Below, in pieces: positions 1-11,056 of a stretch of 64,000 nt of DNA. The notes below the pieces were generated by a model. That model was not told the origin of the DNA. It was given only the letters and a program-made list of their open reading frames with translations, and did not search any database. A program made the translations under genes and the position numbers. The stretch is from Pseudisothecium myosuroides (Eukaryota > Streptophyta > Bryopsida > Hypnales > Lembophyllaceae). The stretch covers positions 7,626,001 through 7,690,000 of the forward strand of contig OX637295.1 in NCBI GenBank assembly GCA_951799445.1, read 5' to 3'. Positions within the stretch are counted from its first letter, which is position 1. Each line of letters opens with the position of its first letter.

Positions 1-204
1 GTGGAGTGAGCATTTTAGGGTTTTCTCAGAAGTCCAAGCTGCTTGCATTCACAATTCAAAGCAGTGTTTTTATTGGCTATTTGGCGGTCATTTGCACCAA
101 AGTAATGGGCCCTGCACCACGGTCTTGGAATACAAATAGTATTGAAATGGCGGCAAATCACCAGAAAACTTCAAAATAAGTCCTAAAGTATCAAAGTACA
201 CTTG

Positions 205-1090
205 GGATTTTGGGCAGGCTCGTGTGACGTGAAATTTTGACTTGATTTTTTGGAACTTTTTTTGAAGATAGGGAATCACATTAGCTTTTTAAAAATATAT
301 ATTATTTTTCAATCGGTGCCTGGGAGCAAAAGTCATGCCATTCAAAGTCTAAAAAGCAGTTTGCCGGGCAGAAAAAAAAACCCACAAAAGAATGAATTTT
401 TTTTTAATTTTTAATTTTTTTCTGAAAGCGTATGTTTTTGTCTACATTTGAAGCTTTGATTCATTCTATTTGGACTAATAGTGAGAAAGTTACGGACAAT
501 CTCGTTTTTTGAGCAATCTACGCATCTTCTTCAAAAAACAACTTGTAGGATTCATTTTTGAATGCAATTTTCAAAAAACTTCAAACTTTTTGTTTTGATA
601 GGATCAAGTTTGTTTGCGAGAAGAGTCTCACCGTTGGGATTATGATGTTTCAATTCCATCTTACAGCTATTAACAATTTAGTATTTTTTTCAATCTTGGA
701 CCTACTTCTACATAACAATTTTTTTATATATGAAAATTAAGTTTTGATATTCTGAATTTTTTTCCCCGACTCTCAACTCAAATGTTCAACATAAATTTTT
801 TTTAACTTTATGGTCTGTAGTGCAAAAAAATTCCACAAATGGCCGTGAAAGTCATCTAAAATTGCAAGCTAGAGTTAAAAAAACTTCTTTTCCCAACTTT
901 GAATGCTAATATCTTCTAATCCATACAATCAAACTTCATGAAATCTTTACCACATGATATGAGGCAAGTGAATTACACGATCCTGTAGTTAGATTCTAAA
1001 AAAAATGTTTTTTTTGGTTTCTTGAGTGATAGCAACAGAAATGGTAGTTTTCAATGGTATTGGAACCAAAATATGCCTTAGTAATTTAGG
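205..1090 (+). repeat. AT-rich repeat family A, copy 1
   Basis: This block aligns by eye with 1780-2340 and with 2890-3370. Shared landmarks are TTGGGCAGGCTCGTGTGAC, a segment with GGGCAGAAAAAAAAACCCAC, and GAAGCTTTGATTCATTC. Copy 1 keeps an internal stretch at about 540-880 that copy 2 lacks. No coding frame is convincing; short ORFs here are interrupted and not conserved between copies. The family has no recognised transposase, so it is probably non-autonomous or fully decayed. Confidence 0.7.
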
Positions 1091-1442
1091 GATTAAATTT
1101 TTTTTGGATGAAATGGTCACATTGTGTATGAAAATAGAATTATGAGTATGTGATATGTACTTATGTGATATTTTCTATCCAATATGAGGATGAATGTTGA
1201 AATTTGGAGCACCACTATAACATTTTATATTGCCACTTTGCTACTTCATAAAAAATGAAGAAAAAACAAACTAATTCAAACTTCACAATTAGTACTGGTT
1301 CATTTAATTTGTATCCTCTTTTCAACAAAATAAAGTTCTAACTTGTGGAAAAAATAAAAATTTACTAAGGTTGGGATGAACCTCAATAATTTTAAGGGAT
1401 CCAATCACACTTTCTATAAGATCTGTATACTCGTCATACACA

Positions 1443-1712
1443 CATTACAAGAAATTTCAGCCCTCGAAGGGGCCACGAGTTTTGACCCCCCCGGGTGCAA
1501 TTGAAGAAAAAATTCAAATAAAAAATTATTTGATTTCGGGTGCTGATGTGGCACTACTAGTGCCACGTTAGACTTTAATATTTTTTAAATATTTTTATTT
1601 AAAAAAATAATATTTAAAAATTAATTAATTAATTATTCTGTAATTGCACCGCAGGGGTGCCAAAAATCATTTGTTAACGGCCTCTTCGAGGCCCGAAACT
1701 TCTTCTAATGCT
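1443..1712. mobile_element. MITE, CACATTA family, copy 1
   Basis: The element starts near CACATTACAAGAAATTTC and ends with the imperfect inverse of that sequence. Both ends carry a GCCCTCGAAGGGGCC-like palindrome, and the middle holds a GTGGCAC..GTGCCAC inverted repeat. A second copy lies at 26128-26406. At about 270 bp with no ORF it is a non-autonomous MITE; the superfamily is not assigned. Confidence 0.65.
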
Positions 1713-1741
1713 CTTCCAATTATTCCTCTATCGATATTGAT

Positions 1742-2520
1742 TTAACCCCTTAAGGACCAAAGTCCCCTCGGGGAACTTTCAGGATTTTGGGCAGGCTCGT
1801 GTGACCTCAAAGTTTGACCTGATTTTTTGAAACTTTTTTTGGAGACAAGGAATGTTAGTAGCTTTCTGAAAATATAATTTTTTTTTTCCAATCAGTGCCC
1901 GGGAGCAAAAGTTATGCCACCCTAAGCCCAAAAAGTTGTTTGCCGGGCAGAAAAAAAAACCCACAAAAAAATGATTTTTTTTAATTTTTAATTTTTTTCT
2001 GAAAGATCATGTTTTTGTCTATATTTGAAGCTTTGATTCATTCTATTTGGACTCAGAATGAGAAAGTTATGAGCAATCTTATTTTTCGGGCAATCTAAGT
2101 AGCTTCTTCAAAAAACTTCTTTTTCCAACTTCAAATGCTAATATCTTCCAATCCATATAGTCAAACTTCATGAAATTTTTATCACATGATTTGAGACAAG
2201 TGAACTACAAGATCCTACGGTTAAATTCTAAAAAAAAAAGTTTTTTTTGATTTAGGGAGTGATCACAGCAGAAATGGCAGTTTTTAGTGGTTTAGGAGCC
2301 AGAAATTGCCTTGGTCCATTTTAGCCCAAAAATCTTGGACATGTATAGGAAGGGATGCAATTTGGCAAGGGTCCAAAATGGATGATCTCACTGTCATCAT
2401 TCATCGTTATTTAGAATATACGACAATATTTCATTGTAAATGTAATCAAGTAGAAGAACTTCATCTAAAGGTTTTTTTGGAGAGTGGTTTAAAATTTTTG
2501 TTCCAATTATGGACAAAAAA
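1742..2520 (+). repeat. AT-rich repeat family A, copy 2
   Basis: It begins with TTAACCCCTTAAGGACC, then repeats the landmarks of copy 1. Relative to copy 1 it has lost about 370 bp of the middle. It continues beyond the shared part with AT-rich sequence to about 2850, where I see no gene. The terminus resembles the ends of the elements at 35915-36897 and 38131-39082. Confidence 0.65.
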
Positions 2521-2852
2521 AGGAAAATTGCTTTGAACAACTTAAGAAAAAGATGCAACTTATCATTCATTTTTTTGTGTATCAGGTATCGTGCCAAATT
2601 GGACTAAGGACACTATCAGTCTACGCTTTAACAAGTCTTTTTCCTATTAGTGTATTGATGACATAGCAAAGGAGAAAATAGAATTTTCTTCTTACCTTTG
2701 CCATGTATTCATGAGTAGGTGTTTTATAATTACAAGCTATATTGCTCCCATTTTTTGGGTTACAAATCACCACTTTGCATTGTTTTATAACTTTGGAAAT
2801 TCTCACTAAAAAAAGTTTGTGAGAAAACATAAGTTCCTTACCACATATCAAA

Positions 2853-3850
2853 TTAACCCCTAAAGTTCAAAGTGTCCCCTCAAGGACACTTGAAGGTTTG
2901 GGCAAGTTCCTTTGATTTCAATTTTTGGCAAAAAATCACATTAGCCTTTTGGGAATGTAATTTTTAAACTTTCAATCAGTAATGAAGAGCATAAGTTTTG
3001 CCATCCTAGGCCCCACCAAGTAGTTTGTTGGGCAACAAAAAAACAAAAAGAAATTTTAATTTTAATTTTAAAAAATTTGTTTCTCGTAGGTTATATTTTT
3101 GTCTGTAGAGGAAGCTTTGATTCATTCCATTTGGATTAGAGATGTCAAATCATGGAGCTTTCTTTTCTTATAGATAGTCATTGCATCTTCTTGAGAAAAT
3201 AATGTATTGGATTCAATTTTGAATTCAATTTTCAAAAAATTTGATAAACAAAAGTTCCATGAGGTTCAATTTTCATAGTGTGTTTCAATTCCATCTCAAA
3301 GCTATTGACAATTTAGTTTTTCCTTCTATCTTATACTTGCTTCTACTTAACAGTTTTTTGATGAATAAAAAGTCAATTTTTTTTATTGAATTTTTTTTTT
3401 CTTAGATCCACAATTGAATTCTTCAACATAAAAGTTTACAAAATCAAAATCTAGAATGCAATAAATTAAGTTAACTTAAAAAAGACAAGACATATCACCA
3501 AGGTACTTGTCAAAAATGATGTAATCTTTGGAAAATCATCCACTGGCTACCTTTAGTACCCTTGCAAGTTTAAAAAGATTCAAAGTCTTATACTGTAATC
3601 TAATCATGCAAGGTGCACCCCCTTCTCTTTTCTTCACTTTAAACTCAAATATTTTGCAATCTATGGAATTAGTTTCTAAAATTTCTTCTACACTAGTCTA
3701 GTGCAAAATCCTAAGGTTAGATATAAGAGAAAATATACATTTTTTCTTTTTTTCTCTTTACAATAGAAATGACAATTTTGAATGTTTTTTTTATGAGAAA
3801 ATGGTCTTCGGGTTTTAGACATCAGAAACAACAATTGGGAAAGTCTGTTG
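2853..3850 (+). repeat. AT-rich repeat family A, copy 3
   Basis: It begins TTAACCCCTAAAGTTC and carries the same GAAGCTTTGATTCATTCCAT block as copies 1 and 2, plus the internal stretch (about 3180-3360) that matches copy 1 but is absent from copy 2. It is the most diverged of the three; the right boundary is unclear. Just after it, at about 3880-3917, an 18-bp unit containing TGTTAAGTGACTCCTAA is repeated in tandem. Confidence 0.55.
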
Positions 3851-4977
3851 ATGTTATATATTAATAAATCAGTGGCACTTTAATGTTAAGTGACTCCTAA
3901 TGTTAAGTGACTCCTAAAATTTTATAACCACATTTCACCAAAATACTTCAAAATGGTCATTTCTAGAAAAACTCATTGAGAAACTGCCGTACTTTGGAGG
4001 CACACCCACAAATGCAATCACGTGAAGTCTAAGAATGTTGCATGTGAAAATCATAAGAGCTCAAACTACAAATTTATTTATTTGTTCAAATCCATGCCCT
4101 AATTTCAATGTCCTCAGCACTGAACACTTGGATGGATGCTGGGTTTCAGCCCATCCTGCTAGTCCAAGCTAAAGAGTTCTTACCATGCAGCAGGTGAAGC
4201 TGACACCGCATTAGCAAGATAATATTAATATTCACTTGGCTGACGGACAGAGATATCGTGTTCACATTATCTAGAATACCTCAATTCCCAGGGATACAAC
4301 CAAGAGTATACAATTGATATGGATGGATGTTGCACGTACAGGAAAGATACAGCAAGACGTTAAAGGAAAGAGGGATTTTGATTGATCTCTGGAGGGCTGC
4401 AAACAGCAACTGGTGCAGGATGATGATCAAAACTAACCAAGGAAGTAACATCCAATCCTTGACAGAAGTCACCGTGAAACAGGGTAACATACTTTCATGA
4501 TGTCTGCAGAGTTTCAAATAACATGTCCCACCTAAGGCGGTGACTTCTGCAAGAAACAATTGCTTGCATATTTACAGGAACAGATACAACACTCACTTGT
4601 ACAAGGTAAATCGGGATTCTGACAGTCTTGAGACTTTAGTCATGTAGATTTACATTTGGTTCCTACCCTAAGTAAGTAATCTTAAGCATGAACTATACAG
4701 AAAACTTCATGGGTCTGTTGAAGGAAAACTACTACTATGCTACACGGTCACAATGATAATAATGAGCGAACAATTTATAGGGATGGAACCTACCTTACCC
4801 ATATGCTTTCACAGCTAGCCAATAAACAAAGAACCAATTGCATACCAGAACCAGATACCCAAAGCTATAAATGCCTCTACCATGTAAATATTGAACACCA
4901 TTAATCACATTCTGAATCGAATGGTTGAGGTTAGAAGGGCCATTGAGCTGACAACCTCTGGGAAATCATCCGGAGCA

Positions 4978-7900
4978 TCATGAAATGTAAGCTTTGGAAA
5001 GATCTTGAAAATTGCAAACAGCTCCAGTTCTTGGGCATGTGATTCGGCCTTGGTTCCTCATTGCCATCTGTTCCATAGCCTGCAAGGAGAACAGAGTATT
5101 AGGTTGAAGCCTAGATACTCATCGTAAAAAAGAGTCGAGAGGCTGTTAACATACACATTGATTATTGCAATACTGAACCTTAAGTCCAACGTTTAAGCTC
5201 TTGACTATTAGAACTGACAACAGCCACACTATATTCGCAATACTGGTAATTTTTTTTTTCGCACAGTAACTTCCAGATTCAACAAATGAACATATATGGG
5301 CAGGAAATAATTGAAGATCAACTCCAACACCAGCAAGAGAACAAACCTTGGTACTATATACATAGCCGTTTGGCAGCACTAAAGGCGGATTATCGTCGTT
5401 CATGGGCTCCTTGGTAATGTAGCATACCAGCTTGCTGTGAATGTGCTTTGCAAACGGCAATGGTTCTGCCAGCTTACGAATGATATCTTGCGACAAAGGG
5501 TCCTCCTTGGTGCATCCTTCCTCGTAACAAAATCTGGGACCATTTACAAGTTGAAGGTGGAGGCTTCAGGCTTAGGTGTTGAGTTGGAAAGTACACACTT
5601 ACGTGGAACGCAAATGTACCGAAGCGAACACAAATCAAAGTAAATCTCCGGCAAGGAATATACTTCAACATGAAGACAGTCAACTAGACGAACTCCTGAA
5701 GGGTCACCCGAACGTTCAAGCGACACTACTAAATAACTAGTGAAAACTAACAACTGAGATGGGGTTGAGGTTAAATACGGCGTCTTAAGTGCAGAAAGAC
5801 CGGCCTGAAGATGAATGTTGAGAAGGGGTTCATGAGTCATGCCATATAGCTTATAAAACTCTTGCTTAAACTCTTGCGTCAAGTTATCCCACTGCTGCAT
5901 ATCAAATAGTATCTGCAAAAGAAGCAAAATATTTCAAATTCATTATTGAGATGCAAACTTTGGAAGCAATTCATGAATCATTAGACCATATATTCTGCCA
6001 GTTCATCCTAACAACGCAAGTGGCAGAGGAATGCTTGAAGCAAACAAACTCAATCCTTCTAATACTAAGCAGCCTCATTAATGCTGAGATGATGCAGACC
6101 ACAGCCAACCTTCTTTGCCAAGGCTAAGACCAAATTTACATTCATTAGCCAGGAACTGTGCTCTAACAAGACTAAAAATTCTAAGACACTCGTCAAGAAA
6201 ATTCCATTTTACTCTCTTAATCATACTAGTTGTCCTTAGAAAATGCAAGCTGTAGCACAGAAGACCCACCTTATAGCCAGCACAATCAGTGTTGCTCTTG
6301 AAAGCTAAGGTGGCCATGGCCTGCTGAAGTTCCTTCATGTTGGTAGAACCCCATGCAGCAAGATGCTTGCGAGCATACATAATAGCATCCATCATCCGCT
6401 CAGCCCGCACCAATTCGATAAACTCTTGTAATCTTAGCTTAAACTCAAACTTACTCTGCACTTGTCACACATCCTATAAACTGTCACCAACAAAACAGGG
6501 TGTGATGAATGGAATTCTTCACGAAGTCGCACGTCTCATGAAAATGAAAGGATATGAAAACCAGCGAACTTTCCTATAATTTAAAAAAATTGTTTTCAAA
6601 CTTAGAAAAAGAAATAATAAACGCTCAACAGAAAGTCAGGTTAATAAAATGATACTGGACTCATCTACAAGAAACTCAGGCAGAAATATGCAGAACCTTT
6701 GATTTCTTCAGCCTGGTCTTGTTTTCAGAGCACCACGTGAGTGCTTCAGTACAGTCCTGATTCCGCAGGGCCTCGATGACTTTTCGGGCCTCCAAGAAGA
6801 TGTCAATATCCACAAGTTCCTGCAAACGCATAAAAGCATCAATTACTAACCACTGAAATCTGAAAACACTTCAAGCACATTCCTAAGCAGCTATACTAAG
6901 ATTGCATTCATATCTCAAATAGTGCAATCTATAGATCAAGAATCAACAAACAAGGTAATAAATTTTATAGTGGTACAAATTAGTACAAAGCATCAGTTAT
7001 GCATCACTATACAACAGAAGGGGCCATCGGAACATCATCAACAGCACGAGCAAGAAAATTAATCAAAATCTGCATTCTAAGCAAATAGGGAGAAAGCGTT
7101 TTCGGCATACCTGTATACCCTTCATTTCTGCCAACTTAAGGGCAGTATCATAATAAGAGGACCGCAACATGTAGTCCACCAATATACGCTGCACTCGTGT
7201 GTTATTCCAGGATGCCTCATTCTCCTTAGCATTTTCACCCTGAAGCATGCTTAAATGGTCCATCCTGGCACGACACCTTTGCACCTGAACTTGTTCACCT
7301 TTGTTGCCCTCATCCAACTGCAACTCGAGTCAAAACTCAATGAAATACACGAATACAAGTCTGCACAGCACATTTGGTGGTGCACCATTTCACAACAACT
7401 TGAAGAGGGAGAGAAAGAGGGAGAGAGATGTGGTCATCCACTCCAAAAAAGGTGGGTGCCAATCCCAATTATACAGATTTTATATATTTTCACGACTGTA
7501 AACGAACGCAGACTTCCAAACAAACAATTCCTCCTCAACTCGATGTGAAATCAGTTAGTAACAAATCATAACCCGTTTAGAAATAGAAATACAGCCTTGC
7601 ACAAGTCATAGTCATTCCAACACACACACACTCGACGAACCGAGTCACTACCTCGTGTCTTTAGTAAACATATAGCTACAGTCGTACAATCGATACCCCC
7701 TGACATCAATCCAGCCATCAGGACCTTCTATATTTTAATCAAAGGTGAAAAACTCCAGCGACTGGGGAATTCACGAACCTATCCACATCCGAAGCCTGCA
7801 ATGCGCAAAAACAATACCTTGCGTTTAAGGCCTTGCAATCGAGAAACTAGAGATGTGAGGCGCTGTACAGCTTCCTCTTTGGACATATCTTTGTCGATCG

Positions 7901-8446
7901 CATCAGCCACACCAGCAACTACAGCATTCACCTCCTTCTCTACCAAACGAGTACTCACTCGCATGGCCTTCTTCAAATGCTCAAATGGAACCTGTCGAAA
8001 GTGACTCAACGTGAGACATCTGAACATTCGCTTTTTTTTTCAAGAATTCGAAGCATGAATAATAGACCAAGACAAAAAGAAGGATAACTTCCACTTCACA
8101 CCAAAGTTGTCATTCTGATAATGCTGAGACTCCAGTCCTAACCTGACTAACTAACAAAGCTCAACAGAAAGGCAATTATAGTATATCCTCTTACCGTCCC
8201 GCCAGATAAAGGCAGAGAATGTACGCAGTGAACAGACTCAACTGCAGGAAGAATAACAAGAGTCATTCGGAATAATGAAAGTACGAAATTACCACTGACC
8301 TTAATAAGCTGGTGCTCCAGCTTAAGGGCTTCAGCGAGACGATCATTGGCACGCGAAGCCTGTGAAGGGAGAGGGATTATTGGAGCAGGTGTTGCTGCTC
8401 CATTTGTAGTCGCTACTACGATATCTGTCTCCATCATACTCGCCAT
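4978..8446 (-). CDS. MAEA: MAEA/GID9-type subunit of the CTLH/GID E3 ubiquitin ligase
   Basis: Eight coding exons, read downward: 8446-8300, 7991-7818, 7317-7111, 6819-6697, 6455-6270, 5912-5779, 5533-5347, 5079-4978. All junctions are GT..AG and phases agree, giving 419 residues with no stop. The protein matches plant and animal MAEA (yeast Gid9/Fyv10): an N-terminal helical region, LisH at about 144-176 (WNNTRVQRILVDYMLR), CTLH from 177 across the exon 4/5 border, CRA through the region containing LYGMTHEPLLNIHLQAGLSA, and a degenerate Gid-type RING at about 358-410 with LVCYITKEP, NPPLVLPNGYVYSTK and CPRTG. MAEA pairs its RING with RMND5/Gid2 in a multisubunit ligase; RMND5 is not in this window. 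The start at 8446 sits in CCCGATGGCG and is the first ATG of the frame; a second ATG lies three codons on. Length is near that of the family (human 396). It is the only fully intact gene here. Confidence 0.96.
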
Positions 8447-9970
8447 CGGGAGGCAGGTCTTGCACGATGCTGACTAATATGCATACGTCAGCCGAATTAG
8501 CACATTGTAATCAGCCAATCATTTGGTTCTGTCCCTTTTGAGAGGATAGGTGACTAAGTGTCCAAAACTCTGAAAAAATCAAAACAAATTTAAAAAACTC
8601 TATCAAGAGGTACATGTCATTTTTTCGTACAATGAAAACATTCAAAACAAATCCACAAATGCCCCAGTAACCACAGATGAAGTAATTAATGCTTGCGCAA
8701 TTAAGATTTCGTGCTCAATTCTTACCCAAATGTACTGAGTAATATCTTGAAGAAAGCTACTGAAAATGCACTTCTACTCAGCTAAAAACTCATAACTCAG
8801 AGTATTGAAATCACAGCCAGCAATCGAAGCGCACGGGAAATATGACAGCAATCTACACAGAGAACCAACAAACAGTTTGCTTTTCGGAGATTTCTTGCTC
8901 ATTTCTGAATCAAATCAAAGTGCTGCCTTCAGAAAACTACGGGACCAAAAAACCTGGTCTACTACAAGAGGTCGAGCAATCTACTGGGGCCTCTATCTTA
9001 CTTGTTATTCTTCCTCTGTATACTGATGATTCAGCGGCACAATGGTATATCGCATAACAGACATTCCAGTGCACCAAGCCCAGAAACGAAGCAACGAGCA
9101 TCAATTGCTTTTCAAATCGAGCAAACGGAGACAGAAAAGATGGCACTAGAAACCCTAGAAACTCACGGAAACAGCACGAAACAGCGCGAAACTCTAGAAA
9201 AATACCAGAGCCGAAACTCTACCACAACAAACCCTAGAAATACAGAAGCTCTTGAATCCCGGACAGAGAGCAGAGAGACAGAGGAGGGGGAGGGGAATGT
9301 CCCTTCTCAGGGGAATGTTAAACGATATTTAAACAAATGTAATGATCCCTGCCAATTCAAGGAGCTACAGCCTCTACTTTACCGAAATGGTAAAAACAGA
9401 AACTCCACGCCTCGAATACAACACATCGACAAAATCAAAATTGCAAAACTAAGCTCTCAAACCCTCGAAATTTGGTTCAAACAAGATCACATTATATCCA
9501 TTTCGTACAGCAGAGGTAAACATGACATCTGCGCCTAGCCAAACAGAGTTTCCGTTCAAGCGGATTTACCTTTGACATCAGGAACCGATGATTCTACGAA
9601 AAAAATTAGGGCTCGACATTACATTACAGCTCCGAAAGCTCTAAAAAAAACTCCAAAATACTTCCAAAAAATCACCTCTGGCTTAGTCGCAAATCGAAGA
9701 AAAGAACTTACTGCGGTGCAGTCAACAGGAAGCAACGGCGCGAAAGAACCTCCTCCCGTGAATTTCCGCAGTGGCGATGTGCAAAACGCCCGTCCTCAAT
9801 GGCGCGAAAGCACCTCCTCCCGTGAAATTCCGCAGTGGCGATGTGCAAGACGGGGGCCCGTCCTCCACGACGCGAAAGAACGACCTCCCGTGGAGTTTCG
9901 CAGTGGCGATGCGCAAGACGCCCGTCCCGTCCTCCACGACGCGGTTCCAATGTCGTTCTGAAGCGAAAGG
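8447..9970 (-). other. Likely 5' leader and leader intron of MAEA
   Basis: On the minus strand a strong donor, GCA|GTAAGTTC, ends a GC-rich stretch with exon end near 9712. AG acceptors lie just upstream of the ATG, for example TTAGTCAG near 8470. This fits a first untranslated exon at about 9712-9960 and a 1.2-kb leader intron. That is inference from splice-site sequence only. Plus-strand ORFs across 8805-9538 use this DNA but have no family resemblance. Confidence 0.4.
9734..9955. repeat. GC-rich minisatellite, about 3.3 units of 64-69 bp
   Basis: Units begin at 9734, 9798, 9866 and 9935 (partial). Each contains GCGCGAAAG or GACGCGAAAG, CCTCCCGTG, and CGCAGTGGCGATG. The block is far richer in G+C and CpG than its surroundings and falls in the predicted untranslated first exon of the MAEA gene. 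Long ORFs on both strands exist only because the repeat is free of stops. Confidence 0.85.
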
Positions 9971-9985
9971 AAAACCCTAAATCCT
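9970..9985. promoter_or_regulatory. Telo-box-like motif upstream of MAEA
   Basis: AAAACCCTAAATCCTAGACC lies just outside the minisatellite on the side expected for the MAEA promoter. AAACCCTAA telo-boxes are common in promoters of plant housekeeping genes. Further AAACCCTAG-like words occur at about 9150-9240. The role is inferred from position. Confidence 0.35.
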
Positions 9986-10194
9986 AGACCCTGAGGGTGA
10001 GGACGGAGTTCAAGAGTCTATGATGGAAGCTCTTCCACTTTGCAATCGTGGGTCACTCCAGATTCCAATCGTTTATTGCCTCAGGGTCCATAAACCAGTG
10101 CAAGAAAATTTCTCTTGCGTTTTCAGGGCAGATTCCATTCCATAATCATGGTTGCAGAAAGAGTATTACATAGGAAATCCGTATACTCTGGCAT

Positions 10195-10605
10195 TATGTA
10201 TAGGGTAATGCCCGAAGGACGAGGGCGTTACCCGGTGTAAATCACGAGCATCACGAGCTAGAAAAGGATGAAAATCGGGGATGAGAAATCGAAGTCGGAT
10301 GAGAAATCTGTAATGCCTGATTACGCAGGAAAACCCGCGCAATTGGGCATTACGTTGCCGAAGCCTCCCAAGAAATGAACGGACTATTTCTCGGGAGTGG
10401 TTTACATATAGGGCAATGCCTGATGACGAGAGGCATTCTCCGACATAAACCACGGGCGGGCAACAAATTTTTTTGGATGATACAACATTTTTGGATGAAA
10501 AATTCATAATGCCCGATTATGCAGGCAAAATTGCGTAATCGGGCATTACGGATACTGAAATCCTAATTGCGGAACAAAATGCTCCCGCATAATGAACGGG
10601 AGGAT
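10195..10605. repeat. Two tandem, palindrome-bearing units of about 208 bp
   Basis: Unit 1 starts near 10195 (TATAGGGTAATGCC) and unit 2 near 10403 (TATAGGGCAATGCC). Each ends with an AATGAACGG word and carries a hairpin whose arms read (A/G)TAATGCC(C/T)GATTA(T/C)GCA. In unit 2 the arms pair at about 16 of 18 positions around an 8-nt loop (about 10506-10550). G+C content is above that of the surroundings. No ORF is supported. Confidence 0.7.
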
Positions 10606-10648
10606 TCCCTGCAGTGCTTTACAGACTATAGGAAGTAATGTGAAAGTA

Positions 10649-11054
10649 AGGTAGAAGCACCTAATTGTGACACTTATTCAAGATTTGCTGATCTTGAGGG
10701 TAGCTACATAATAAAATGATGTGCACTTGTTAGGAAATGGTTTAGGAAACCAACAAAATTGGTTTCATATTTTTTTTGAGCTTGTATGAATATGATACAA
10801 ATTTTGAAAACAACTGAGTAGATACACCTACTGTGGACACTAGACTAACACCAAAGTGGGCATAAAAACACCCAAAAGTGACACAGTGTAAGCTTGGATC
10901 ACGCGCGGGTGATTGGCCAATACAAGATCCGCCCTTCATGACAGTGACAACTTTTTGGAATAACACCTGTCATTTTGGATCCAGTTGCGCTTGGATTTAG
11001 GTCATTTTTTAGATGTTAGATAACGACTCCTGTTACATTTGGGTGCTTCTACCT
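10649..11054. mobile_element. TA-flanked inverted-repeat element, short copy
   Basis: Terminal inverted repeats AGGTAGAAGCACC..GGTGCTTCTACCT are each flanked by TA, as expected for a TA target-site duplication of the Tc1/mariner type. The 406-bp interior has no coding sequence. The same ends, AGGTAGGAGCACC and GGTGCTCCCACCT, bound a larger block at 24701-25913. Confidence 0.65.
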
Positions 11055-11056
11055 TA

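Noticed and set aside
4281..4559. 92-codon minus-strand ORF downstream of MAEA
   Set aside because: It lies where the MAEA 3' untranslated region is expected, has no family resemblance and no splice context.
8805..9538. Overlapping plus-strand ORFs up to 178 codons
   Set aside because: They run through the presumed MAEA leader intron, are low in complexity and have no recognisable domain.
9572..9980. Long stop-free frames on both strands
   Set aside because: They result from the GC-rich minisatellite, which lacks stops in several frames.
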